A stretch of 37,086 nt of DNA, taken from contig JAONJW010000023.1 of the NCBI GenBank assembly GCA_028377305.1, positions 1 through 37,086 of the forward strand, read 5' to 3'. The translations under genes and the position numbers were made by a program. The notes under the pieces are model-generated. The model made no database searches, was not told the origin of the DNA, and worked only from the letters and a program-made list of their open reading frames with translations. Below, in pieces: positions 26,126-37,073 of the stretch (its first letter is position 1; every line of letters begins with the position of its first letter). The stretch is from Prolixibacteraceae bacterium (GTDB lineage: Bacteria > Bacteroidota > Bacteroidia > Bacteroidales > Prolixibacteraceae).

Positions 26126-26998
26126 CTAAACTACCCTGAAGATACATCTTATTTTCAGATCTTTTATAACCGACAATTCCTTAATTATCTCCAACAGTTC
26201 ATCAAGTTGACCTATACCCTCTTTGATATAATCTGCCATATTTCTTTGAGTACGATCAAAATCCTCTAATATACCCAACAGGTGGTGACCTTGAATTGAA
26301 ATCTTCGTTAGATCATGAAACTCGGGACATTGAGTGCCTGCGGAACAACTGCTCATACATTTATCAAAGATACGAATCATATCTTTGATCAACGTTCGAT
26401 TATGATCTACCTGTAGCATATCCCCATTTTTCATCTTTATATATAACTCCTCTAACGCCTTCTTTGAACAGCAGCTCGATTTATTATTATGGACAGTAGC
26501 ATAATAAGCCCCATATTCCACATAAAACTCTTTGATCTCTTCACTCCAATGCTCTTTGATTTTATCAATTTGAATAAGGTAATCAGAATGACGCTGTAAC
26601 ATCTCTGTCTCAAACGTGTTAATAAACTTAATGACATTTATTAAATTGTAAGTGATATCTATATTACTCGGCGATTCTCGTTTTCTACAATTAATCTGGA
26701 TTAATCTCATTAAAAAAGGAAAATCAAAACCATCGATCTTGTTTATCAACTGAGGTGTATGTGTCAAGAACTCAGCACCGATAGAGTCACGTGAAGCAAT
26801 CCGCCTTAAGTACTCTTCAAAATAACGTTGCTGAGAACGGATTTTGTCCTTGGAAATATCAACCCAATAGTAAATCCCCTTAATATAAGCTTTTGTTTCT
26901 CTTCTAATAGTCTGTTTCTGAATATAATATGCTGAGATTACTGTACCCACAACTGTAAAAAAAGCAATACATAACGAAGAGTTATTAAACCATTCCAT
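26126..26998 (-). CDS. unknown membrane-anchored protein with Cys cluster
   Basis: I do not recognise this 290-residue protein. A single hydrophobic segment (about 9-26) near the N-terminus is followed by basic residues (KQTIRRETK), indicating an N-out, C-in anchor with a large helical cytoplasmic part. Seven or so cysteines occur, most in two groups: SSCCSKK (~180) and CMSSCSAGTQCPEFHD (~218-233), the second resembling a metal or redox site. Charged helical stretches at the end suggest coiled coil. It is alone, minus strand, between a convergent nitroreductase and murB. Some gross resemblance to sensor or chemotaxis-like cytoplasmic anchors exists but no motif supports it. The coding call is solid by length and composition. 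Confidence 0.7.
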   Translation of the reverse strand: MEWFNNSSLCIAFFTVVGTVISAYYIQKQTIRRETKAYIKGIYYWVDISKDKIRSQQRYFEEYLRRIASRDSIGAEFLTHTPQLINKIDGFDFPFLMRLIQINCRKRESPSNIDITYNLINVIKFINTFETEMLQRHSDYLIQIDKIKEHWSEEIKEFYVEYGAYYATVHNNKSSCCSKKALEELYIKMKNGDMLQVDHNRTLIKDMIRIFDKCMSSCSAGTQCPEFHDLTKISIQGHHLLGILEDFDRTQRNMADYIKEGIGQLDELLEIIKELSVIKDLKIRCIFRVV

Positions 26999-27330
26999 AA
27001 CTTTATGATCATATCATTAAACACACAATACCCAAATAACAACATCCATTATATAAAAGTTTAAACAACCAACCAGTGAAACACAGAAATATTGAGATAC
27101 AAACAGTTAAAACCAAACAAAACTCTCTTCTAAACTCCATCTAACCCAAACAACATCGACACGAAGAAACCCCCATCTCATCAACATCGACATGGGGTTT
27201 ATCCCATCAAGACGACTCATAAAACTCTTGGTGTAAACCACACCACAAACAAAAAGCACACTAGATCCCTCTAATGTGCTTCTTTATATGGATAGGCTGA
27301 CTCCTCAAAACAGTTCAGCCAAAACAGTAG
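26999..27330. other. intergenic region
   Basis: 332 bp without a coding frame. It holds an AAACCCCCAT / ATGGGGTTT hairpin at 27168-27200 with one bulge, near two copies of CAACATCGACA, and the murB terminator at 27255-27280. The promoter of the leftward unknown gene should lie near its left side but no match was found. Confidence 0.5.
27255..27280 (-). terminator. intrinsic terminator of murB
   Basis: AGCACACTAGA (27255-27265) pairs with TCTAATGTGCT (27270-27280) with one G-T type mismatch and a 4-nt loop; on the minus strand it is followed by TTTTTGTTTG. Confidence 0.8.
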
Positions 27331-28353
27331 TTATAGAAATATCACTTCTGGTTCTAACACAATACCAAACTTCTGTTGAATATCGCGAATAATCTTTTGA
27401 GACAGCGAAACCACCTCTTCTCCTTTAGCGCCACCATAATTCACTAAAACCAACGCTTGCTTGTCATGAACTCCAACCAAGCCCTCTTTATAGCCTTTCC
27501 AACCAGCTTGATCGATCAACCAGCCAGCAGCCACTTTCACCTTCCCATCAGGCAACGGATAGACCACCATATCAGGGTAATCCACCAAAAGCACATCAAC
27601 AAAAGACTTCTCTAAAACTGGATTCTTAAAGAAGCTACCCCCATTTCCAATCACCTCTGGATCGGGAAGTTTACTCTCTCGAATGGCCACCACATGATCA
27701 CGAACATGCTGTAGGGTTAAAGCGTCGCCATGCTGCTCCAAATCCTTCAACGCACCATAACCAATATTCATGGTATGATCCTTCCGTGTCAAACGATAGG
27801 ACACACTCAATACAAGCACCTTGCCTTTATACTCATGCTTAAAGATCGAATCTCTATACCCAAAACGACAATCCTCATTCTTTAGAACCACCACTTCGCC
27901 TTGCTCAAAGTCCCACAAACAAACCTCTTGAATAATATCTTTGGCCTCCACACCATAAGCGCCGATATTCTGTACAGGAGAAGCTCCAACCACACCAGGA
28001 ATATGCGATAGGTTCTCTACCCCACCCCAGTTTTTTGAAACACAATAGGCTACAAACGCATCCCACTCCATTCCAGAGCCAACTTCAACCAAAACATCCG
28101 AATCAGTTTGGGTTTCACTAATGATATTATCAATACGGGACTGAATCACCACCCCATCAAAATCGTCGGTAAACAACACATTGCTTCCTCCACCTAAAAC
28201 AAACCGCTTCTCTGCAGCAAAAGTTGTTTCAAGCAGATCGCTCACCTTCTCCACATCTTCCATTGCATCGAAAGAGACATAGTGTTTCGCTTTGGCAACC
28301 ACACCAAAGGTGTTCAACGACTTTAATGGATAATCTTTTTCTATGTATAGCAT
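27331..28353 (-). CDS. murB: UDP-N-acetylenolpyruvoylglucosamine reductase
   Basis: MurB performs the NADPH/FAD-dependent second step of UDP-MurNAc synthesis for peptidoglycan. The 340-residue protein is the type I (Escherichia coli-like) form. It has SLNTFGV at the start, the FAD-binding VLGGGSNVLF, VGASPVQNIGAYGVE, the CRFGYRDSIFK segment, NGGSFFKNP with the catalytic Ser, and KVAAGWLIDQAGWKG near the end. All are intact. It is transcribed leftward after gyrB, but a terminator at 28390-28416 separates them, so murB should have its own start in the 37-bp space after that hairpin or rely on readthrough. Identification is secure. Confidence 0.97.
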   Translation of the reverse strand: MLYIEKDYPLKSLNTFGVVAKAKHYVSFDAMEDVEKVSDLLETTFAAEKRFVLGGGSNVLFTDDFDGVVIQSRIDNIISETQTDSDVLVEVGSGMEWDAFVAYCVSKNWGGVENLSHIPGVVGASPVQNIGAYGVEAKDIIQEVCLWDFEQGEVVVLKNEDCRFGYRDSIFKHEYKGKVLVLSVSYRLTRKDHTMNIGYGALKDLEQHGDALTLQHVRDHVVAIRESKLPDPEVIGNGGSFFKNPVLEKSFVDVLLVDYPDMVVYPLPDGKVKVAAGWLIDQAGWKGYKEGLVGVHDKQALVLVNYGGAKGEEVVSLSQKIIRDIQQKFGIVLEPEVIFL

Positions 28354-28389
28354 ATCTAAATCGTAGCCTCCAAATTATATATAGAAAAA

Positions 28390-28416
28390 AACCGCCCTCT
28401 GAGACAGAAGGCGGTT
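28390..28416 (-). terminator. intrinsic terminator of gyrB
   Basis: AACCGCC / GGCGGTT (28390-28396 with 28410-28416), extended by TCT/AGA pairs. On the minus strand it is followed by TTTTTTT, 18 bp after the gyrB stop. Confidence 0.85.
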
Positions 28417-28434
28417 CAATATATTTATTGTCTC

Positions 28435-30534
<2,100 letters not shown>

Positions 30535-30737
30535 CTAAAGAACAGCGAAAAATAGAACTTATTGCACTTATTTCTCTTTGCCTCGAAGAGATCCCTATCT
30601 TATTTTATCATTCTAGCCCAAATAAGCCCATTTAACAGACGTTTTCGGTCGCTTCCATGACCAAACACTCCGACCGCACAAAGGTTCTACAGCCTCAAAA
30701 TAGCCCCAAAACACAAGACCTGCACAGAACCGATAAA

Positions 30738-31030
30738 GAAATCACTCTGGTTGAACTAGGAGTTCATCAAAAGTCTACTGGAGATTCATCGGGAAATCAC
30801 AGGGACTTCACAGGGGAATCACAGGGGAATCACAGGGGAATACACCTGACATAGTTCGAAATTTCTTCGAAGACCATTCGAAGTTCACTCATCCATTTCG
30901 GGGATGGGTGAGTGAATTCCGAATGGTCTTTGAGGTAGATCCAAAGGAAGTTGGGAGAAAACCCGATGCATTCCCCTGTGAAGTCCCTGTAAACCCTCTG
31001 TGAATCCCCGATGGTTTTCCTATCCATCGG
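30738..31030. repeat. giant imperfect palindrome built of 11-bp units (element 2)
   Basis: Bases 30738-30847 are ten 11-mers in unbroken register, the best being GAAATCACAGG, GACTTCACAGG and two identical GGAATCACAGG (30782-30836 region). The phase continues to the centre as AAATTTCTTCG, AAGACCATTCG and AAGTTCACTCA. The right arm (30902-31030) holds the reverse-complement units, read on the minus strand as GGATTCACAG-, GGACTTCACAG- and GGAATTCACTC-type. The central 24/28-nt arms (30871-30894 with 30902-30929) pair with few mismatches around ATTTCGG. The outer sequence suggests the phase may extend to ~30615 and the arms to ~31150, but this is less certain. Architecture is the same as element 1 at 3013-3285. 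Confidence 0.88.
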
Positions 31031-31189
31031 CTTTACGTTAGAAGGAGAAGAGTATTATACTAGAATAGAGGAGATGTGCGTTGTTTTCGAGGAGAATAAG
31101 TGTGGTGGGAGACAGACGGAGGTGTTGTGTTCATGGATGGAGGGCGGTTTTGGAAGGATATGGAGTGTGGTGGGAGGTGGTAATGAAAG

Positions 31190-31223
31190 AAATGCGGTAC
31201 GACACAGAGGTCATACCGCATTT
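31190..31223. terminator. hairpin terminator near the barrel gene end
   Basis: AAATGCGGTA (31190-31199) pairs with TACCGCATTT (31214-31223), with a further GAC/GTC pairing inside. The plus strand is followed by TTTTTT and the minus strand by TTTCTTT. It lies 22 bp beyond the stop codon of the leftward barrel gene. Confidence 0.75.
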
Positions 31224-31244
31224 TTTAGATAGAAGGCGTCTGTT

Positions 31245-33002
31245 TTAAAAGGTCCATGTTGCGCCAATTTTCATCTCAAATCCGTTTTGTGTGTAACCAA
31301 TCCACTGTTGGTAGCGTTGGTTCAAAAGATTGTTAAACTCACAGAAAGCCACTAGATTGTATGGCAATTCATACTTTGCTCCAATACCTAAGTTGACAAA
31401 TGAATTGATTTCAGGAACGGTGGTGTCCACCACGACTTTATTATCGCTGTCTAGGGTGTAGGTCATTCCTTTTTGTGCACCGGTGAAGCGAAGCGTCGAG
31501 TTCATGGTCAAACGAGGTGTGATGTTGTATCCTCCATCCAGATTAAAGGTCACTTGTGGCTTATAGAACAGTGAGTCCTTGTTTAGGTTATAGTGGTGGT
31601 ACATCACTCCTGCAGTTAGATAGGTTTTCTTTGAGAGCACCGCATTCAGTTTCAAACCGAGCTTCAAACTGTTTATATCTTGATAGAATGCTTTAAAACG
31701 GTTGTCATAGGTCGTGTTTGGTCCATCAACATGTTTTTGCATTCCCCAATAGTGGGCATTCTTCAACACCTCATATTCGGCAAAAACATCGTAACTCAAC
31801 ACACTAAACAGTCCTTTTGCACCTACTGTTGCTTTGATTTGCTGTTTGGCATCTTGCACACGTTGCCCATCATACATGTATGCGTTTTCGGCCATCATTT
31901 TGTAGTAGTCGTTGTTTTGCACCGCCCCTGTCATGTTTGCATAGAGGGTGAGATAGCCTTTCAACATGTAGTATTGCAGGTCGATCTGCGGGTAAATAAC
32001 AATGGTATTATCAAATCCCGAATCAAACGATGCATCTATTCCTAGTCCAGCAGAGCCGATAAGGTTCTCGCTACGAAAACTTACTTTTGGTGTTAGTTTG
32101 AAGTAGATATCGTTGGATGAAGAATCGGGTCTAGTTTGCATCACGCTATTCAATTTATCGTATTGAATAGCAACGTCGACTCCACCATATAGGGTGTTAA
32201 TTTTCTTCAATAGTCCTAATTTCAGACCGATGTTGTTTTCAGATTGTTTGTAGTTCGTTTGGAAAAATTGGTAATCTAAATTGGCATCAATAGATACTTT
32301 GTCTTCGTCACGATCGGTTTTATAGGTCAATCCAGCCGACACATTGTTTCGAGATATTTTATCGCCATAATTAAACGGGCTGTCTGTATTGTCGAGTAGT
32401 GAAGCTGGGACATCACCGATATAACCATAGTAACGATCAAACTGGTTTCCATATCCAACATTGACTCCCAATACCGAACGCTTAAGATAGAAACGCGACG
32501 AGAGGTCGATGTTGGTTACCGCATGAGGTGCATTGACTTTCTGACCCGACTCTAACTTCTGTTTTGCAAACTGCGATTCATGCAGAAGGTGGATTCCATA
32601 GAGGTGTTTAGATGCATTTTTATTGTTAAACATAAGCTCGAACAATGGAGAAAGATAGGTTCCCATTCCTGCACGGATGAATCCATTTCGGGAATGTTGG
32701 TAGGTTGGCATATCCATCTCCGCAGGCTTTAATTTGGCTAAGGAGACGTTGCTATCGATAGGGTTTCCCTTGATATCATACTCCACCTCTGGTTTTTGGG
32801 GTGTCTTTTGGGCTTCTGGCTCATCCATGATCTTCTGCACCTTCTCGACAACCTTTCTTTGAGACTCAAACTCAAACTCTCTATTGAATCCGATTTTTGT
32901 TGAGTCACCAGCTGCAATATGCTTCTCCGCCATGACTGTCTGTCCACTAAATAACCATAGTAACAAACCTAAACTATAACTAAAGTTTCTAATTATTCTC
33001 AT
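31245..33002 (-). CDS. outer-membrane beta-barrel protein (plugless TonB-receptor-like)
   Basis: The 585-residue protein has a signal peptide (1-25, ending TVMA|EKH), a ~75-residue charged periplasmic segment (KVVEKVQKIMDEPEAQKTPQKPEVEYDIKGNPI) and then a long run of alternating-polarity beta strands. The first strand region is NGFIRAGMGTYLSPLFELMF and the last is GYTQNGFEMKIGATWTF, ending in Phe. No TonB-box plug domain is visible, so it is a barrel-only relative of TonB-dependent receptors. Its start is 9 bp after the stop of the large TPR protein gene, so the two are co-transcribed. Function is unknown; a partner channel or assembly role for the TPR protein is inference. Confidence 0.88.
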   Translation of the reverse strand: MRIIRNFSYSLGLLLWLFSGQTVMAEKHIAAGDSTKIGFNREFEFESQRKVVEKVQKIMDEPEAQKTPQKPEVEYDIKGNPIDSNVSLAKLKPAEMDMPTYQHSRNGFIRAGMGTYLSPLFELMFNNKNASKHLYGIHLLHESQFAKQKLESGQKVNAPHAVTNIDLSSRFYLKRSVLGVNVGYGNQFDRYYGYIGDVPASLLDNTDSPFNYGDKISRNNVSAGLTYKTDRDEDKVSIDANLDYQFFQTNYKQSENNIGLKLGLLKKINTLYGGVDVAIQYDKLNSVMQTRPDSSSNDIYFKLTPKVSFRSENLIGSAGLGIDASFDSGFDNTIVIYPQIDLQYYMLKGYLTLYANMTGAVQNNDYYKMMAENAYMYDGQRVQDAKQQIKATVGAKGLFSVLSYDVFAEYEVLKNAHYWGMQKHVDGPNTTYDNRFKAFYQDINSLKLGLKLNAVLSKKTYLTAGVMYHHYNLNKDSLFYKPQVTFNLDGGYNITPRLTMNSTLRFTGAQKGMTYTLDSDNKVVVDTTVPEINSFVNLGIGAKYELPYNLVAFCEFNNLLNQRYQQWIGYTQNGFEMKIGATWTF

Positions 33003-33011
33003 TTCTATATC

Positions 33012-36000
33012 TTAAAAGTGAACTGCCTGTGTTTTCTTTGGTTCTTTCGTCGAACTAGTGTTGGCTGTCTTTGGCTTAGCGACACCCGTATCGGAAGCTT
33101 GTGCTAGCACCTTTTCAAGTTGGGTTTTTAACTGATCTTCAATATCTAATTCTTGATTTAAAAACGACTGAACGGTAACTTTAGCCATCAATTTATCTCC
33201 TTTTGTCAACATGGCCTGAGAAGCAACAATATAGTAGCGAGCCAATACATTCGGATTTGGACCAACTTTAGGACCATACTCTTTTAAAAGTAGGTTTACA
33301 CAATCATCATAACGAGCGGCTTGATATAACAACACCCCTCTGCGGTAAACTGCATTGACGCTGTACTTGTCGCTGTAAGAGATAAACTTCACATCTTCCA
33401 GAACCTTTAACGCTTTGGCATTCTCTTGAATCTTTAAATAAGACAACCCTTGAAGATATCTCACCTCGTTTCGAAGAGAGGTAGATAAACTTCCATAGTG
33501 GCCAAGCTTATCACCTGCTTCGATGACCTTTTTCCACTGTTTCGCAGCAAAGGCTGCACGAACATAACCGATGTATCCTGTTACGTTAGCATCTTTATCT
33601 CCCTCAATCCATCTCATACGCTGGTACTGTATCAGCGCTTCGTCGTAGCGTGCTTGCGTCATTAAAAAGGCGGCAGCATCTTTGAGTGCTACGGCATAGA
33701 AAGGACCACGCCCTAAACGGATGATCTGATTGTTATACATGTAGGCCTTCTCCTGGTTGTCTAAGTAGTTATAAAAAGTAACCAAATAGTGATAAACCTC
33801 TCTGCGATGAGCTCCTTTAGGGAAGTCATTAATATATTTTTTCAACGAAAGCTCACAGGCAGTGGTGTGGTTGTATGGCAACAACACATCTCCTTTTACT
33901 CCTTTCTTTAGAAGAATATTGGCCTCTTTCTTCGCCTCATAGCGATCGAGATCTTTATGTTTTTTATATGCTGAGAATTCAATTGTCTCTTTTAGAGACA
34001 CCTTGTCATTGTAATGACTTTCGATGGCTTGGAAACGTAGGGCATCAGGGTCGACATCGTTCTTGTTAACAGGAATGTGGTTGCGCTTCACATATTCAAC
34101 ATAAGCATCAGGATTGTTGGTCTGTATATATACACTCTTCAACTTAGACAGTGCCCTTTTACGCTTTTCTGATGATGGATAGTTTTCAATCAAATCTTTT
34201 AACGACTGCGTAGCTGCAGTGTAGTTCTTCTCACGTATATATATTCCCGAAAGATCTAAAAGTGCCTCAGGAACATACTTGGAGTCGTTGCTAGCAACCA
34301 CCTTCCTGAACTGCCCTTTGGATTGCTCGATAGCATCCCTGTTTCTCAACGACTTACCTAGTCGCAGATGAGAATAGGTTACATAGCTCGAGTTAGGAAA
34401 ATATTTTAGTAGCTTATTCCATGTTTGCTCTTCAGAAGTAGCATCGTTCATATTGTTATATATGTGTGCCGATTGATATAGAGAATAGTCTGGATTACTC
34501 AGTTTTAGGTCGAAAGCTTTGTTATAATAATTTAAGGCCGAAGGAAGCTGGTTCAATACATAATAGCAGTCACCGTTACGGTTGTAACTGTCAGCAAGAA
34601 TAGCTTTTGCAGGGGCTTTGTAACCATAGATAAAACGTTCAAAATATCGCTGTGCAACATTGTAGTCTTTCTTCATATAATAACAGTAGCCAATACTATA
34701 GTTTACCTTGTTCCCTTGCTTGATCAGAAAAACCCCCGGAGACGATTGATACTTAAGGTAGTAGTCCAATGCTTTATCGTAGTTGCCAAGCGAATAGTAA
34801 CTCTCTCCCATCCAATATAACGCAGTGGCTTCTTCTCTCTCACTTAGCGATCCATATTTCATTGACTTCTGAAACATTTCAATACTCTTTTGGTACTCTC
34901 CCTGCATGTAGTATTTTAATCCCAATTTGTTACAGTTTATCTCATAAGCAATACGCATCTCATTGTCAACAAAAGATAGACTGTCGATGATCTCTAAGGC
35001 ATGTTTATTATTGGGTGTATTGGAGAACGTAAGGGCAAGATACTTATAGGCTTCTCGGTTGCTGTCGGAATATGGGTATTTCTTGATATAATCGTTAAAC
35101 ATATCCAATGGATCATTGGTCGCACTCCAGTTCTGAAGATAGCTGATCTTGGTTGCCAAGAAGAATGCGTTCTCAGATATCGCAGGGTCAAAATCCATCT
35201 TCGATGCCTTCAATAGGCTCTCTAATGCTTTTGTACGGTTGCCTAATTTGTCGTAGCAAGCCCCTAGATGGTATAGACTATTTTGTCCCAAAAGCGAGTT
35301 GTTTTGGGCTGTTCTTTCAAAAATCTCTTTGGCAGCTTGGTACTCCTTGTTGTGGAACAGGCAGTAAGCATAGTAGTAGTCGGCTTGATCGTTGCGACTG
35401 TTTGCTTTGTCTGCATATTCACCGAAATAGGTTAAGGCTTTTTTGTAGTCCTTTTTCATAAAATAAGCCTCGCCCATTAGACGAGCCATGTCTCCCTTTA
35501 AACTACCCTCTGCTTTTTCATATAGCGGCTGAGCCATCTTCAATGCATCATCATAGGCTCCTTTTTTAAGCATAATCTGACACTTGTATGTCATTACAAA
35601 ATCATCAAATTCAGGATCATTCTCAATCGATTGCAGGTGCGAAAGAGTGCTACCATACTTACCCTGCTCATAGAAGATGTAGGCCAAATAGGAGTGTGAT
35701 GCATTGTTATACATCGAAGCATTATCGTCCTCATCAAAAGAGACTACAGAGAAAAACTGGTTTTTTGCGGCCTCAAACTCCGATCGGTTTAGTAGACAGT
35801 ATCCTTTCTTGTAGTGAAACTCATCTAGAAGGTTTTTATCTAACTTCTCATCTGAAACTTTATCAAAGTATGTCAATGCTTGGTCGTAGTCCTTTTGTGC
35901 AAAATATTTGGATGCCAATTCGAAACTACCTAGAGTAGCCAAACGACTATCAGAATAACGACTAATGAAATTCTTCATTAAGGTGTAACCACGCTCTTGA

Positions 36001-36236
36001 TTTAGGTGAAGTGAAGATGACGCATAGTAGTAAGTAGACTCGGTTTCGAAATTTCTACTGCTCGGTGAAGATTCCAATATTTCCTCAAATGCAAAACAAG
36101 CACTGCTATAGTTGCCACTGTTATACATTTCTAAAGCCTTCTCAAACTTCTCAGCAACTTTACCTTGAAGCACTTGACCATGTGACACATAGACAGATAT
36201 TAGAAATACAAAAACTAACGACATTGTCTTTTTCAT
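33012..36236 (-). CDS. large periplasmic tetratricopeptide-repeat protein
   Basis: This is a long protein made mostly of TPR motifs. The frame opens at 36329, but the start at 36236 (MKKTMSLVFVFLISVYVSHGQ) gives a signal peptide; 36245 is nearly as good. The product is about 1074 residues. From about residue 25 there are successive 34-residue helical hairpins with the typical W/Y-G/A-Y/F-A pattern, such as EMYNSGNYSSACFAFEEIL, GYCLLNRSEFEAAKNQF, YFMKKDYKKALTYFGEYAD, WMGESYYSLGNYDKALDYYLKY and IYIREKNYTAATQSLKDLI. Perhaps twenty or more repeats fill the chain. The C-terminal ~25 residues (AKPKTANTSSTKEPKKTQAV) are low-complexity. Such proteins scaffold protein complexes at the periplasmic face of the outer membrane. 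Co-transcription with the barrel gene suggests a complex; neither has a proven role. Confidence 0.92.
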   Translation of the reverse strand: MKKTMSLVFVFLISVYVSHGQVLQGKVAEKFEKALEMYNSGNYSSACFAFEEILESSPSSRNFETESTYYYASSSLHLNQERGYTLMKNFISRYSDSRLATLGSFELASKYFAQKDYDQALTYFDKVSDEKLDKNLLDEFHYKKGYCLLNRSEFEAAKNQFFSVVSFDEDDNASMYNNASHSYLAYIFYEQGKYGSTLSHLQSIENDPEFDDFVMTYKCQIMLKKGAYDDALKMAQPLYEKAEGSLKGDMARLMGEAYFMKKDYKKALTYFGEYADKANSRNDQADYYYAYCLFHNKEYQAAKEIFERTAQNNSLLGQNSLYHLGACYDKLGNRTKALESLLKASKMDFDPAISENAFFLATKISYLQNWSATNDPLDMFNDYIKKYPYSDSNREAYKYLALTFSNTPNNKHALEIIDSLSFVDNEMRIAYEINCNKLGLKYYMQGEYQKSIEMFQKSMKYGSLSEREEATALYWMGESYYSLGNYDKALDYYLKYQSSPGVFLIKQGNKVNYSIGYCYYMKKDYNVAQRYFERFIYGYKAPAKAILADSYNRNGDCYYVLNQLPSALNYYNKAFDLKLSNPDYSLYQSAHIYNNMNDATSEEQTWNKLLKYFPNSSYVTYSHLRLGKSLRNRDAIEQSKGQFRKVVASNDSKYVPEALLDLSGIYIREKNYTAATQSLKDLIENYPSSEKRKRALSKLKSVYIQTNNPDAYVEYVKRNHIPVNKNDVDPDALRFQAIESHYNDKVSLKETIEFSAYKKHKDLDRYEAKKEANILLKKGVKGDVLLPYNHTTACELSLKKYINDFPKGAHRREVYHYLVTFYNYLDNQEKAYMYNNQIIRLGRGPFYAVALKDAAAFLMTQARYDEALIQYQRMRWIEGDKDANVTGYIGYVRAAFAAKQWKKVIEAGDKLGHYGSLSTSLRNEVRYLQGLSYLKIQENAKALKVLEDVKFISYSDKYSVNAVYRRGVLLYQAARYDDCVNLLLKEYGPKVGPNPNVLARYYIVASQAMLTKGDKLMAKVTVQSFLNQELDIEDQLKTQLEKVLAQASDTGVAKPKTANTSSTKEPKKTQAVHF

Positions 36237-36336
36237 TCTACCCATTTTATATGATGATTTACCTGGATTACAATTTTTATTCAAAACAAAATACGATAGC
36301 TCCTTCGGAGTAACGCAATTTATCTTCAAAAATGCA

Positions 36337-36344
36337 TATTTTTG
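36337..36344 (+). promoter_or_regulatory. candidate -7 box upstream of ftsE
   Basis: TATTTTTG matches TAnnTTTG and lies 63 bp before the ftsE ATG. No obvious -33 element is seen. Confidence 0.4.
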
Positions 36345-36407
36345 TCATAATTAAGGTAATGAAAAGCAAATTATTTAAGGTAAAAAATAATCATAACACC
36401 ACTGTAT

Positions 36408-37073
36408 ATGGATCGATTATTAAAAATTAAAAATGCGAACTTCCACCAAAAAGATAACCTGATACTACAAAATGTCAATCTTGAGGTAAACCAAAAAGAT
36501 TTCATCTATTTGATTGGGAAAGTAGGAACAGGAAAGACTACAATCTTCCAATCCATTTATGGTTCATTGCCTTACAGACAAGGGAGTGTTGTTCTAGACG
36601 GACAAGAAGTTATGAATATAAAGAAAAAAAACCTCTATCTGCATAGACGCAAAATCGGGATGATCTTTCAAGAGTTCCACTTGCTAGAAGATCGTACGGT
36701 AGGACAGAATTTAGAGTTTATATTGAGAGCAACGGGCTGGACCAACAAGTTGACCATAAACAATCATATCGATATGACATTAGAGTGGTGTGGTATTCGT
36801 CACTTGGGAACAAAATTCTCGAACGAACTCTCCGGAGGCGAAAAGAACCTAGCATCAATCGCACGGGCTATCATCAACAACCCCAAGCTTATTATTGCAG
36901 ATGAACCAACACAAAACCTTGATCCAGAGACTGCAATAAAACAGATGAAACTTTTGGACAGGATCAATCAAGATGGAACGACCATCATTATGGCAACACA
37001 CAATCACAATATCATCAATATGTTTCCTAAGACAACCTATGAGTGTGTGAATAATTCATTGATAAAAATCTAA
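36408..37073 (+). CDS. ftsE: FtsE-like ABC-transporter ATPase
   Basis: The 221-residue ATPase fits FtsE, which with FtsX activates peptidoglycan hydrolases during division. Walker A is GKVGTGKTT (about 38-46), the Q-loop is IFQEFHLLEDRTV, the signature is LSGGEKNLASIARAI and Walker B is LIIADEPTQNLDP, followed by the H-loop in MATHNH. Deviations from the enterobacterial form are small: LSGGEKN replaces LSGGEQQ, and QNLDP replaces GNLDP. No ftsX follows: the gene ends 13 bp before the window edge and neither side can be seen. In Bacteroidota ftsE commonly stands alone. Other LolD/MacB-type ATPases are similar, so the name is likely but not certain. Confidence 0.85.
   Translation: MDRLLKIKNANFHQKDNLILQNVNLEVNQKDFIYLIGKVGTGKTTIFQSIYGSLPYRQGSVVLDGQEVMNIKKKNLYLHRRKIGMIFQEFHLLEDRTVGQNLEFILRATGWTNKLTINNHIDMTLEWCGIRHLGTKFSNELSGGEKNLASIARAIINNPKLIIADEPTQNLDPETAIKQMKLLDRINQDGTTIIMATHNHNIINMFPKTTYECVNNSLIKI

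Noticed and set aside
27168-27200. Hairpin AAACCCCCAT / ATGGGGTTT as a terminator
   Set aside because: It is far from any gene end and has a bulge; the murB terminator at 27255-27280 is better placed. Its role is unclear.
30738-30847. CRISPR-like array
   Set aside because: Units are 11 bp, directly joined and degenerate with no spacers; no cas genes are present.
30657-31027. Two 65-residue frames on opposite strands with similar STGDS/DFTGE stretches
   Set aside because: They come from the two arms of the palindrome, and the similarity reflects the inverted 11-bp units. No gene-like composition.
31011-31232. 73-residue frame on the plus strand
   Set aside because: It lies in purine-rich repeat flank and ends inside the terminator; codon use and composition are unlike neighbouring genes.
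31680-32045. 121-residue plus-strand frame inside the barrel gene
   Set aside because: Antisense shadow of the beta-barrel coding sequence.
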